Assembly: GCA_964566055.1 (NCBI GenBank)
Contig: CAZMHI010000011.1
Span: 30,621-94,620 of the forward strand
Direction of reading: 5' to 3'
Length of the DNA stretch: 64,000 nucleotides
Source of the DNA: TMED23 sp964566055
GTDB lineage: Bacteria; Pseudomonadota; Alphaproteobacteria; Rhodospirillales; UBA2165
The notes beneath the pieces were generated by a model, which saw only the letters and a list, made by a program, of their open reading frames with translations, did not search any database and was not told the DNA's origin. The position numbers and the translations under genes are program-made. Below are positions 42,281 to 51,064 of this stretch, one piece after another; the first letter of the stretch is position 1; every line of letters begins with the position of its first letter.

Positions 42281-44473
42281 TTACTCGCCCGGCTGTTCGC
42301 TGGCGGTGGGTGATGGTTGGACTTCAAGTTCATCGTGATCACCCTCATGCTCATGGGCGACCAGGCTGCCGATCCAGAACATAAAGGCAATGCCGATCAT
42401 AAAGACGACGAAACTCATGCCGACCATTTGGGTCATGGTGAAATTGCTTGGGGTAAAGGACCATTCCGAGGTATCGCGCATGATGCCAAAGATGTGCCAA
42501 TCACCGCGGAGACCTGAGCGAATAAAGCCCATCAGGCCCATATTCAGCGTGATCACAAAGGTCAGCAGCAAGAGTGCAAATTGGCTGCGGGTGGTCATCT
42601 TGCCCCATTCCATGGGACCGATTTCCTTGGCAGATCTAAAGAGGTAAAGATCAATCGCAGTGACCAGGATCAAGCAGGCAATCAATTGCAGGAACTGAGC
42701 AACAGCAACGTTCCTCAAGAACGGTGAAGCCTGTTCCATCACCACAAAGCCATAGACACCTAAGAATATCGTCACATTAAAGGCCGTTACCGCCATATAG
42801 AGGTATTGCGCAAATTTACCCCGGTCGCGTAGCGCCAGCAGCACCGATATCACGGCTACAACACAGTTAAAGATCAAGAGATAGCCGACGGTACGGAAAA
42901 ACTCAGCCCGGTCAGCCGGCAGATCGAGATGCGCCGGATCCATGGTGATCAACGTCACCGCATACTGGCCGACGATAAAGACCGCCAAGGCGCCAGCCAG
43001 GGAAATTACTACTGCCGGCGCGCGGCCTTGCTGTGAAATCGGCACAATGTCGCTTTTATTGCCACGCCGGTACAGCAGGAAACTGAAGAAGGTCGCCAGA
43101 ATAATCAAATTGATCACGGCGTTCTTAGCCGGCATCAGGCCTAAGAATTTAAGTGTCGGATGATATTGCGAGCCGCCCATTTCACTCACTTCCTGACCGG
43201 TCAACGGCAGGTTGTGCGGAGTCAGCCAGACGGCGAAGGAGACACAAAGCGCAAACAATATATATTTGATGTATTTGTAATAGCGATCAGAGCCCGGAAT
43301 ACGGGTCATACCACTCCAAAGATAGTAGTTGGTGATCAGGAAGATCGAGCCCACCAGCAGCGCCTGAATGATAAAGGTCCAGGAAAAGTCGCCGCCCATC
43401 ATATTGTTACCCATGACGGCACTGTTGGAATAAACCTCGCGACCGAGATAATAACCGGCAAAGGGCAGCGGGATCAGGGCGGCAATAGCAACCAGATTGG
43501 CGATATAGCCCATCCAGTCGTAATGGGCTTTGTCCGCCTGATTCTTGGAGCCGATAAATTTCACGGCGGCATAGGAGCCTGCGACCAACCCACCAAAGGC
43601 CAAATTGCCAAGCATGCGGTGGACGGCAATCGGTGTCGCCAGGATATTTTCAAAAGCCACCCAAACATGACCGGTTAAGCGGCCGGCCTCATCAACACCA
43701 GCCGGGCTCATCATGAAACCAGCCATTGAGTTGGCGGCCATCATGATTGCCGTACCGACAACGTTCAACATGATACCGATGAAGATGTGCGTACTTTTGA
43801 GGTCCTTCATTATATAGAAACCGATGGACATCGGCAGCAGATACAAGAGCGCCATAAACACCCGAGTATCACTGCGCATTTCCCAGCCGATAACATCGAA
43901 GAAGAACAGGACAGTTACAATAAACAGCGCCACGCCAATGGCTTTGAAAATCATCTGCAAACGCGCGCTATAGGGCGCACGGTTCTTCATGGCGTTCCAG
44001 CCATAGTAATAAATATAGAGCGCAAAAGTTTCAAAGAAGAACAGTATTGCGTAGACAAACATGACGTCTTTGAAAGTGCCCGCCATATAGCCCATGAATG
44101 TCGGGTAGAGCGAGAATAAGGCAAAAGCCAGCATACCGCCAAAGGCCGCCGTGGTTGCGTAAGCAACGCTTAGCAAGCTGGTAAATTCATACGCCAGCTT
44201 GTCGTAACGCTGGTCATTACTGCGCCAGCCGACAATTTCGATGATGACAGCGAACAACGGTACACCCAGCACGAAAGCACCGAAAAACAGATGCATTTGC
44301 GCCAGGAACCAGACAACTTTCCGGGAATCTAGTCCCAGAACCTGGCGGTAGACATTGGCTTCCTGCGCCAGGGCTGGAAAAGCGAAGAATACAATCGCAA
44401 TGAGTGCGCCGGCTATGATGGCCCGGCGACGCCTCGCATTGGTCAAGAAAATGGGTTCACGAGATGACTGCAA
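42281..44473 (-). CDS. Cytochrome bd-like (CydA-like) membrane subunit without Q-loop (module B)
   Basis: 730 residues from TTG at 44473, preceded by GGAG seven bases upstream; no ATG or GTG fits better. Features match the module A paralogue: QMHLFFGAFVLGVP, FFFETFALYIYYYGW (Glu107 position kept, Glu99 position Tyr), TPIAVHRMLGNLAFGG, and RGDWHIFGIMRDTS in place of GRQPW. Only ~19 residues separate helices VI and VII, so the Q-loop is absent. An extra pair of helices lies between about 195 and 240 (GVALFIVTVLFFFDVIGW). No CydB. It probably reacts with c-type cytochromes rather than quinol. Confidence 0.85.
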   Translation of the reverse strand: MQSSREPIFLTNARRRRAIIAGALIAIVFFAFPALAQEANVYRQVLGLDSRKVVWFLAQMHLFFGAFVLGVPLFAVIIEIVGWRSNDQRYDKLAYEFTSLLSVAYATTAAFGGMLAFALFSLYPTFMGYMAGTFKDVMFVYAILFFFETFALYIYYYGWNAMKNRAPYSARLQMIFKAIGVALFIVTVLFFFDVIGWEMRSDTRVFMALLYLLPMSIGFYIMKDLKSTHIFIGIMLNVVGTAIMMAANSMAGFMMSPAGVDEAGRLTGHVWVAFENILATPIAVHRMLGNLAFGGLVAGSYAAVKFIGSKNQADKAHYDWMGYIANLVAIAALIPLPFAGYYLGREVYSNSAVMGNNMMGGDFSWTFIIQALLVGSIFLITNYYLWSGMTRIPGSDRYYKYIKYILFALCVSFAVWLTPHNLPLTGQEVSEMGGSQYHPTLKFLGLMPAKNAVINLIILATFFSFLLYRRGNKSDIVPISQQGRAPAVVISLAGALAVFIVGQYAVTLITMDPAHLDLPADRAEFFRTVGYLLIFNCVVAVISVLLALRDRGKFAQYLYMAVTAFNVTIFLGVYGFVVMEQASPFLRNVAVAQFLQLIACLILVTAIDLYLFRSAKEIGPMEWGKMTTRSQFALLLLTFVITLNMGLMGFIRSGLRGDWHIFGIMRDTSEWSFTPSNFTMTQMVGMSFVVFMIGIAFMFWIGSLVAHEHEGDHDELEVQPSPTASEQPGE

Positions 44474-44516
44474 TTACCTACTCCGCTTTACGTATTGAAT
44501 TAGCCGAAACTGATTG

Positions 44517-45299
44517 TTACTTGGCCTTAAAGGAGAAATTTGCAGCTGCTTTGCCGCCTCCCTTGACGGTGACTTTTGATTTAATGACACCGAGACGCGG
44601 ATGCCATGCCTTGACCGTGTATTTGCCCGCTGGAACGTTATCCAATGAATACGATCCATCATCTTTAACAACAACAGCATAGGGATTTTTTGGAGCCATC
44701 ATGTAACCGAACATGAAGTTGTGAGCTTCACAGTTAATGGCAATGTAAGGAGAGCGGCGCGGTTTCAAATCTTGTTTGATGTCGCCTGGATCAGGCTGGC
44801 CAAAATTGAACATTGTGCGTTTGACGACGCGTTTCTTTTCAACGCCAATCATTTCGCGCGTGTTGATATTGTGCAGTACGCCTTTGTCACTGTTGCGGAT
44901 AATTACCGGACCGGGCTGAATAACTTGCGCCCAGGGAGTGAAACGGCATTTTTCCTGATTGATCAGATAATTACCGCCTTTGGGCTTACCCCATTTTTTA
45001 CCGGCTTTGATTTTATGAATAAAGACGAAAGTGCCGCGAAGGGCACCATCTTTAACATCAATCCAAACCACTTCCCGCTCACCTTTACCGCAGACTTCGG
45101 GGTTTTTAGTGATCAGGATTTTTTCGACACCGTCAGCAGGCACGGCGCCACTGAAAGTAACTTTACCAGCGATGCTGCCGCCATTTGATACGGCACCTGC
45201 TTTATATTTGGATTTGGCCGCCAAGGCATCTGTGGCAAGAGCAGCAGTAATTAACGCGCCGGCTGCAGCTACAACTGCTATTTTCGATGAGAATTTCAT
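44517..45299 (-). CDS. Periplasmic cupredoxin-like protein with carboxypeptidase-regulatory-like domain
   Basis: 260 residues with a signal peptide (VVAAAGALITAALATDALA). A cupredoxin-like fold is indicated by a possible type 1 copper set: His in GVLHNINTREM, then Cys, His and Met in INCEAHNFMFGYMM. The last ~50 residues (DDGSYSLDNVPAGKYTVKAW) are a beta-sandwich regulatory-like domain. It is the first gene downstream of the second FNR box and may shuttle electrons, or be a client of the SCO chaperone. The copper ligands are proposed, not proved. Confidence 0.75.
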   Translation of the reverse strand: MKFSSKIAVVAAAGALITAALATDALAAKSKYKAGAVSNGGSIAGKVTFSGAVPADGVEKILITKNPEVCGKGEREVVWIDVKDGALRGTFVFIHKIKAGKKWGKPKGGNYLINQEKCRFTPWAQVIQPGPVIIRNSDKGVLHNINTREMIGVEKKRVVKRTMFNFGQPDPGDIKQDLKPRRSPYIAINCEAHNFMFGYMMAPKNPYAVVVKDDGSYSLDNVPAGKYTVKAWHPRLGVIKSKVTVKGGGKAAANFSFKAK

Positions 45300-45370
45300 G
45301 TTTTCCTACCTCTTTTAAGAACTATTCAAAATTCATAGGGCAAATTAGACGGTTTCAAATGAAACGGTCC

Positions 45371-45384
45371 TTGATCTAGATCAG
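45371..45384 (-). promoter_or_regulatory. FNR-type box upstream of the copper protein/module B operon
   Basis: Minus strand CTGATCTAGATCAA matches TTGAT-N4-ATCAA with one mismatch. A -10 element TCTAAT (45344-45349) starts 21 bases past the box, as in class II FNR promoters. The ATG is at 45299, giving a ~40-base leader. Confidence 0.78.
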
Positions 45385-45419
45385 ATTTGATTTAAGAAAT
45401 TGACGTTTTCACGATTATG

Positions 45420-47750
45420 TTACTGCGCAATATTCCCTGAATTTATGACCCCGAGAATTTCAATCGCGACCTGCCATTCACGGCGGCGGTTTTCATCTTC
45501 AATCACGGCAATAAGCGGGGGATTTGCTTTCTCAGCACCAATTTTGCGCATTAATTGAGCCGCCTCCAGCCGGTTATAACCTTCCTTGGCGAAAGCAAAG
45601 TTGAGAATTTGCTCTAACGCGGCATCACCTTTTAAAGCAACGAGCGCTTCGGCGGCGGCGAGGCGAACAGAACGTTCGTCATCGTTAATCAATTGGTCGA
45701 GCTGCTTAATTTCAACGCCCATATTGCTAAGGGCATTGATAACTTCGGTTTTGACGAAACTGTCACCGTCTTCGAGACGATGCGCCAGAAATCCGGCACC
45801 ATCTGCAGCTTTGGCAGCGCCGAGAGCCCGCACGGCCAACAACCGGCAATCGCGCTCTGAATTCGCCACGACCCGCATCAGAGCAGCAACTGCGTCTTTC
45901 GGCAATGCATCTAAGCTTTCACCGATTTGCACCAGCGAATCAAGGGCTGCCAAACGAATTTGCTCACTGCCATCTTCGATATTTTGCGCCAGCGCGGAAG
46001 CGACGTCGTCGCCCGGCACTTCACCCAGCACCCGGGCAGCAAATTGCGGTACATCCTTATACGCAGGTGTTTCTTCAGCCAGCCGGACCCGGCCTTTGCG
46101 CGGTGTTTGCGCCGACAGCGCCAGCATTTCCATATCTGTATCGGTCAGATGAATGCGGTTTTTCTTTGAGTCACTTAGCTCCGCCATGCGGCCTTCTTTG
46201 GGACCATCCTCGCCCATGATGGCGCCCCAGGTCGAGGTTGGAAACTCTTCGTCTTGTTCTTCAGCCAGCTCTTCGCCTAATTCTTCGCTTGGCTCTTCTT
46301 CAGTAATTTCTTCAGAATTTTCGGCATCGTCGTCGGTTTCGATTTCCTCGTCATAAGGCGCCAAAGAGTCTTTCTGATCAACCGGTTCTTCCGGCAGCGG
46401 GGTGATTTCGGCGTTTAACGCAGCGATCAAAATATCACGGGCTTGATCCGCAGTTTCTTTAGAAACAGCGAGTTCACCCAAAGCGGCTATAGCATCGAAG
46501 CGAATTTGGCGATCTGGCGCCGTTAGAGTCTGGCCGATTGCCGCAACAGCTTCTTCGGTAGCGATCATTTTGAGCCCTCGCAAGGCACCCAGGCGCACCG
46601 CTTCAGGCTGTTCTTGATTGGCAAGAATTTCCAGCAATGTCGCACCGGCAATGGCACCACCTAAAGCAGCATAGGCTTCCAAGGTGACAGCAACCACTGC
46701 TGGCTCATTGCTACCAATTATGGTTTGGAGTTTCGCGCTTAGATCATCATCAGTTTCAACGCCCTGGATCGTCATCAAGCGCTTGAGGACAGCAATTTTG
46801 ACCTCACCCGCCGGATCATCCAGCCATGATTTCAACTGATCCACATCGTTTTCATCGACCTGCGATATAGCGAGAGCGCGAAGCTCCGGTTCTTTGTCGT
46901 TGAGCAGAGTTTCGCAAATTTGATCATTGAAACTATTGCTGTTCAGCGCCTCGGCGATGGCCAGGCGAACGTCTTTTGCCGGGTCTTTGAGACCATGGAG
47001 CACGGCTTTCCGCGCCGCGTCATGATCAATACCGGCAAGCACAACAGCTGCCCGGCGGCGGCGGCGGGAATCTTTATCTCCTAAGTAATCAACCAAAGCG
47101 CCGGCACCTGCCGCACCCATGCGGGCAAAGGCAGCAAAAGCAAACTCGGTCAAATCTTGCGCATCTTCTTCATTGATAGCGGTTACAATTTCGGGCACGG
47201 CATCTTCGACACCGAATTCTGCCAGGGCCTTGATCGCCGCGACCTGCAGATCAACCCAGCTGTCCCAGCCGCCTTCATAAAATTCATCTTCGTCCCAGGC
47301 AATCTCTTCATCGTGCCATTTTAGCAGGCGCTTTAGCCAAGGGATAACTTCGGCGGATTTCATTTTGGTCAAAGCGTCGACCGCCGCCATTTTTACTTCG
47401 CTGCACGGATCGCCAATAAGATTTTCAAGCAGCTGTTGCGAAGCCCGCCTATCACCAATTACCGCAAGTGCTTCGGCAGCGTCGGTGCGTACGTCTTCAT
47501 CTTCATCCAGCAGAGCTTCAATCAGCACTTTAGTGGCTTGATCAGATTTAATCTCACCCAGCGCGCGCGCTGCCCCGCAGCGATGCACATCGACACTGTC
47601 ACGCAATAATGCAGATAAAGCGTCGATCACATCAGATATTTTTTCTTGTTGAATGTTACTCTCCATAATGCCGTCGCAATCAGCCGGTGAACTGTTGTTC
47701 ACCGGCTGGTTTGACGAAGGTAACATTTCTTCCGCAGTAAGCGAAGACAT
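45420..47750 (-). CDS. HEAT-repeat (PBS lyase-type) protein
   Basis: 776 residues made of HEAT-like helical repeats, for example VHRCGAARALGEI, VRTDAAEALAVIG and VRLAAAEALVALKG. A very acidic linker (about 470-520, rich in Glu) divides two arrays. No signal peptide, so it is cytoplasmic. Its ATG is 2 bases past the idrA-like stop, indicating co-transcription. HEAT proteins often act as scaffolds or assembly factors; a role in maturing the molybdoenzyme before Tat export is inferred. The ribosome site is weak. Confidence 0.8.
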   Translation of the reverse strand: MSSLTAEEMLPSSNQPVNNSSPADCDGIMESNIQQEKISDVIDALSALLRDSVDVHRCGAARALGEIKSDQATKVLIEALLDEDEDVRTDAAEALAVIGDRRASQQLLENLIGDPCSEVKMAAVDALTKMKSAEVIPWLKRLLKWHDEEIAWDEDEFYEGGWDSWVDLQVAAIKALAEFGVEDAVPEIVTAINEEDAQDLTEFAFAAFARMGAAGAGALVDYLGDKDSRRRRRAAVVLAGIDHDAARKAVLHGLKDPAKDVRLAIAEALNSNSFNDQICETLLNDKEPELRALAISQVDENDVDQLKSWLDDPAGEVKIAVLKRLMTIQGVETDDDLSAKLQTIIGSNEPAVVAVTLEAYAALGGAIAGATLLEILANQEQPEAVRLGALRGLKMIATEEAVAAIGQTLTAPDRQIRFDAIAALGELAVSKETADQARDILIAALNAEITPLPEEPVDQKDSLAPYDEEIETDDDAENSEEITEEEPSEELGEELAEEQDEEFPTSTWGAIMGEDGPKEGRMAELSDSKKNRIHLTDTDMEMLALSAQTPRKGRVRLAEETPAYKDVPQFAARVLGEVPGDDVASALAQNIEDGSEQIRLAALDSLVQIGESLDALPKDAVAALMRVVANSERDCRLLAVRALGAAKAADGAGFLAHRLEDGDSFVKTEVINALSNMGVEIKQLDQLINDDERSVRLAAAEALVALKGDAALEQILNFAFAKEGYNRLEAAQLMRKIGAEKANPPLIAVIEDENRRREWQVAIEILGVINSGNIAQ

Positions 47751-47752
47751 CG

Positions 47753-50425
47753 TTAGATGATATCCCGCGGTGCGAAGGACATAGTCCGGAAGGTTTTCTT
47801 ATATGGCGATTCGCCGATCTTCTTAACTTTTGCGGTACCCATTTTGTAATTGTAGTTACCACTAATCCAATCGACAATCCGTCCCTCCAAAGCATTCGCA
47901 GGTTGTTGCGTATGCAGGAAATCCATATAAAGCATGCCTTTTTTGATATGACGCGTGACCATGGCGACACCGGTAACGGCGGCACGGGTCAGCTCGATAT
48001 TTCCGGCTTTCATCTGACCTGAGAAGGAATAGTCAGAACCTTCAACGCCAAGTATCGTCTCTTTAAGACTTGGTACCCGGTCAGAGTAGACCATCAACAT
48101 ATCACCGTTTTCGATGCCGCGTTTCTTGGCATCATCGGGATGGATTTCGACATAGTTGTCAGGCCAGCGTTGAACGATATAAGGCCGGCGGCGGTCATCA
48201 AAGCCGGATTGCCAACGTTCATTGGTCCGTCCTGAAGAACACCACATCTCATCACCGCGCGGTTTCATCCATTCCCAATAATCCGAGAACAGATTCCACG
48301 GCGACTTCTGAATGTTGCACTTACCGGTTTGGCTGTTGAAATGGGTCAACTTCTTGTTGAACACATTGCTGGCCTCCGGACCGGTTGCACTCAGCTTGCG
48401 AGTCGTATCATGCAGGCGCTTGGTACCGACCAGTTTTCCTTCTTCGGTTAAGAATACAGGTCCCTGGATACCGTTAGTGCCAAACTCCCGCATTTTCTGA
48501 TGCAAGGTTTTGCCTTCACGTTGGGCGACCACTTTGATCTGATGGAAGTCTTTGCGGCTGCCCCGCGAGAAGCGTGACATTTCCTCAGCAACCTCATTGG
48601 AGTTTTTCCAATCAAAGCCTTCAAAGCCCATCCGTTTGGACAATTGGGCAATGATCCACCAATCCGGTCTCGCTTCGCCCGGTGCATCATAAAATTTCTG
48701 ATACAGGCGCAAACGGCGTTCGCCATTAGCCCGCATGAAATCTTCTTCGCCCCAGGTTGCTGCCGGGAAGATGATATCGGCATACCGGTTACCAATCGGA
48801 TCGACCAGATAAATTTCCTGGTTGATTACGACCATACCACCGGAATCAGCGCGTTTTTTCAAGGTATCAATGATATCCTGCTTATCGTAGGACCGAACCT
48901 GATTTGGATTGGCGACGGTTAGTTCATGGAACCGCTTGGCCAATTGCTGCGAGCCGCACATGGATTGGATCCACGTCGTACCGATGACATGAGCCAAACG
49001 GGTGTGACCCGACATGGTGTAGGTATCAGTATCCAAGGCGCGACGACGGCGACCTGGCAACTTCATTGGCGATTTGTTACGCGGATATTTACCGCCACGT
49101 TGACCACCACGCTGGTGTCCACCGGCCCGGCCAATAACCTGACCCGGACGGCCACCGGCACCAACGATGATACCAAGAGCGGAAATCGCCTGGGTGTTAC
49201 CGGTATTGTTCGACCAGTAGAAACCTTTCTCGATCATGATCGAGGTTTTCGGGCGCTTATTGCCTTTAGGTTTCGCCATCCATTCAGCGGCTTTTTGGAT
49301 TTTCTTGGCATCAACACCGGAAACTTTAGCTGCATTGGCAAGTTTGAACTCGTCCTGCTTGAGCAGCCATTTTTTCCAATCTTCATAGCCATTGGTCTGG
49401 AACTTGCCCCAGGTCGTCCGCCATTGCCACGGTGTATTACGCGTGCCTTGGCCGAAGCCCGAAGATGAGCCCCACTTGTTGTTGACCCAGTTTTTGATCC
49501 ACTCTTTATCCTGCCAATTATTTTCAGCAATGATCCGAGCAATCGCATTAACCACCAAGAGGTCGGTGCCTGGATTTACGTCGAGCCAGAGACCGCCATT
49601 CTTTTCAGCATAAGCGACACCGGCAGTTCGGCGCGGCACCATAAAGATGGCTTTCTGGCCGTTTTGGATACCTTGCATGATCCATTGAGTGAACAAGATG
49701 GTCTTGGTCTCATAGGGATCAGTACCGCAAATCAGCAATGTTTCGGCGTTCATCCAATCTTCGTAGGCCGGACCGAAGTTATCAAAGCCCGCATCCCGGA
49801 AACCAGGTGTAGAGCTCACATCTGATGGCGTATCATGGAAGGTAAAGTTCGCGGTGTTGACGTGACGCAGCGCGTATTTGGTAATCGCGTAGGTGTTTTC
49901 CAGATACTGATAGGAATAGGTTTTAACACCATAAGCATTAGCGCCGTGATTATCGATGACATGCTTGCCAACCTCGGCAGCGATATCGAGAGCGAAATCC
50001 CACGGTACCGGTTGCAAGATACCGAAAATCCGCACCATCGGTGATTTCAAACGATCACGTGTCGGTGTCTGCGGATTGTAGACCTTCTGCGCAATACAGC
50101 CGCCACGAAGACTTGAATCACCGCCTTTATTAACGAACTTTGCGTCTTTATCCGGGATCACTACGACGTGGTGCGGCTTATCATTATGCAGCACGATATT
50201 GTGCTGGTTCGGTGCCACCCAAGGACCCAGCGGATTGACCGGGAAGTCTTCACCAAAAGCGTTTTCGCTCGCCTTGGCGCCGCCTTTGCCATTGCCGGCT
50301 ACCGGCCAGCGGTAAACTTTAAGACCGCAAGCGACAATACAATAGTCGCAAGCCGTGGTAATGACCTCAGCTCCCTTAGGAGGAAGAGGGACATTGGTTT
50401 CTGGAATGTAATATGGAGTAGCCAT
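47753..50425 (-). CDS. idrA: AioA-family molybdopterin oxidoreductase, iodate reductase large subunit-like
   Basis: 890 residues. The [3Fe-4S] motif is CDYCIVACG (Cys26, 29, 33) with Ser104/105 at the fourth position before RGG, as in AioA and IdrA. By eye against AioA the arsenite ligands differ: the His195 position reads Pro and the Glu203 position reads Asn in SSTPGFRDAGFDNFGPAYED, while RxGGH (Arg419, His423) is kept as RAGGHQRGG. With the Rieske and two di-heme peroxidase genes this is the idrABP1P2 set that reduces iodate. No Tat signal of its own; export would rely on the Rieske subunit. A substrate other than iodate remains possible. Confidence 0.78.
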   Translation of the reverse strand: MATPYYIPETNVPLPPKGAEVITTACDYCIVACGLKVYRWPVAGNGKGGAKASENAFGEDFPVNPLGPWVAPNQHNIVLHNDKPHHVVVIPDKDAKFVNKGGDSSLRGGCIAQKVYNPQTPTRDRLKSPMVRIFGILQPVPWDFALDIAAEVGKHVIDNHGANAYGVKTYSYQYLENTYAITKYALRHVNTANFTFHDTPSDVSSTPGFRDAGFDNFGPAYEDWMNAETLLICGTDPYETKTILFTQWIMQGIQNGQKAIFMVPRRTAGVAYAEKNGGLWLDVNPGTDLLVVNAIARIIAENNWQDKEWIKNWVNNKWGSSSGFGQGTRNTPWQWRTTWGKFQTNGYEDWKKWLLKQDEFKLANAAKVSGVDAKKIQKAAEWMAKPKGNKRPKTSIMIEKGFYWSNNTGNTQAISALGIIVGAGGRPGQVIGRAGGHQRGGQRGGKYPRNKSPMKLPGRRRRALDTDTYTMSGHTRLAHVIGTTWIQSMCGSQQLAKRFHELTVANPNQVRSYDKQDIIDTLKKRADSGGMVVINQEIYLVDPIGNRYADIIFPAATWGEEDFMRANGERRLRLYQKFYDAPGEARPDWWIIAQLSKRMGFEGFDWKNSNEVAEEMSRFSRGSRKDFHQIKVVAQREGKTLHQKMREFGTNGIQGPVFLTEEGKLVGTKRLHDTTRKLSATGPEASNVFNKKLTHFNSQTGKCNIQKSPWNLFSDYWEWMKPRGDEMWCSSGRTNERWQSGFDDRRRPYIVQRWPDNYVEIHPDDAKKRGIENGDMLMVYSDRVPSLKETILGVEGSDYSFSGQMKAGNIELTRAAVTGVAMVTRHIKKGMLYMDFLHTQQPANALEGRIVDWISGNYNYKMGTAKVKKIGESPYKKTFRTMSFAPRDII

Positions 50426-50437
50426 TAGTCGTCTCTC

Positions 50438-51040
50438 CTAACCTTGTAGATTATCTAAACGGCCATAAATCAGGCCGAATATGGCGACAGCGTAGATATT
50501 GTCGCCTTGAATTTCGAGCAGCACCTGTGGCAGGCTTTGATAGGCCTGACCGGAAATCAGAATACCGTGTCGCGTCAGATCATAGGTCGACAGGTGCAAG
50601 TTGCAGGCACCAAGCGATTTGGTATCCCCCTTATAGGAGCCCGTCATGTCACCGCCCTGATGGGTACAGGTATAATTGAAGGCAACAATGTCCTTATTCG
50701 GTCCAATACCGCCACCGGCTTCAACACCAAGCTTGACGATCATCGATTCTGAATAGGCACCGCTATCGGGATAGCTGAAATCAATCGGCTTATCCGTTTT
50801 CAACTGGCTCAGTTTAGCCACCAGCTTGCGGGGATAAGTTGCGACCATCGCCGGTACCTTGGCCATGCCGGGACCGGCACTGACCATGGCGACTGTCGTA
50901 ACACCCGAGGCAAACAGGAAGTCACGGCGGGACATCAGGCATTTGCCATGACCCTTTTCTTTTTTCACCACACTGCCTTTACTCTCAGGAGCCTCAGCGA
51001 TCTCTGGGGTGATTAGTTCGGTTTTAGTTTCTTTATTCAT
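50438..51040 (-). CDS. idrB: Rieske iron-sulfur subunit (AioB/IdrB-like) with Tat signal
   Basis: 200 residues. An unusually long N-terminal segment precedes a twin-arginine motif (SRRDFLFASG, about residues 37-46). The Rieske cluster ligands are in YTCTHQGGD and GACNLHLSTYD. The start at 51040 has GAGTGAGG upstream. It lies 12 bases before the idrA-like gene. The subunit would pass electrons between the molybdenum centre and periplasmic cytochromes, and guide export of the pair. Confidence 0.82.
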   Translation of the reverse strand: MNKETKTELITPEIAEAPESKGSVVKKEKGHGKCLMSRRDFLFASGVTTVAMVSAGPGMAKVPAMVATYPRKLVAKLSQLKTDKPIDFSYPDSGAYSESMIVKLGVEAGGGIGPNKDIVAFNYTCTHQGGDMTGSYKGDTKSLGACNLHLSTYDLTRHGILISGQAYQSLPQVLLEIQGDNIYAVAIFGLIYGRLDNLQG

Positions 51041-51064
51041 GATTTTATCCTCACTCCTAGCCCA

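Noticed and set aside
35185..44473. Canonical cytochrome bd quinol oxidase
   Set aside because: There is no CydB gene, no Q-loop, and both copies are embedded in cytochrome c genes.
47753..50425. Plain arsenite oxidase (aioA) annotation
   Set aside because: Two arsenite-ligand positions are changed by eye and the operon has two di-heme peroxidase genes, as in idr loci; no arsenic genes are nearby.
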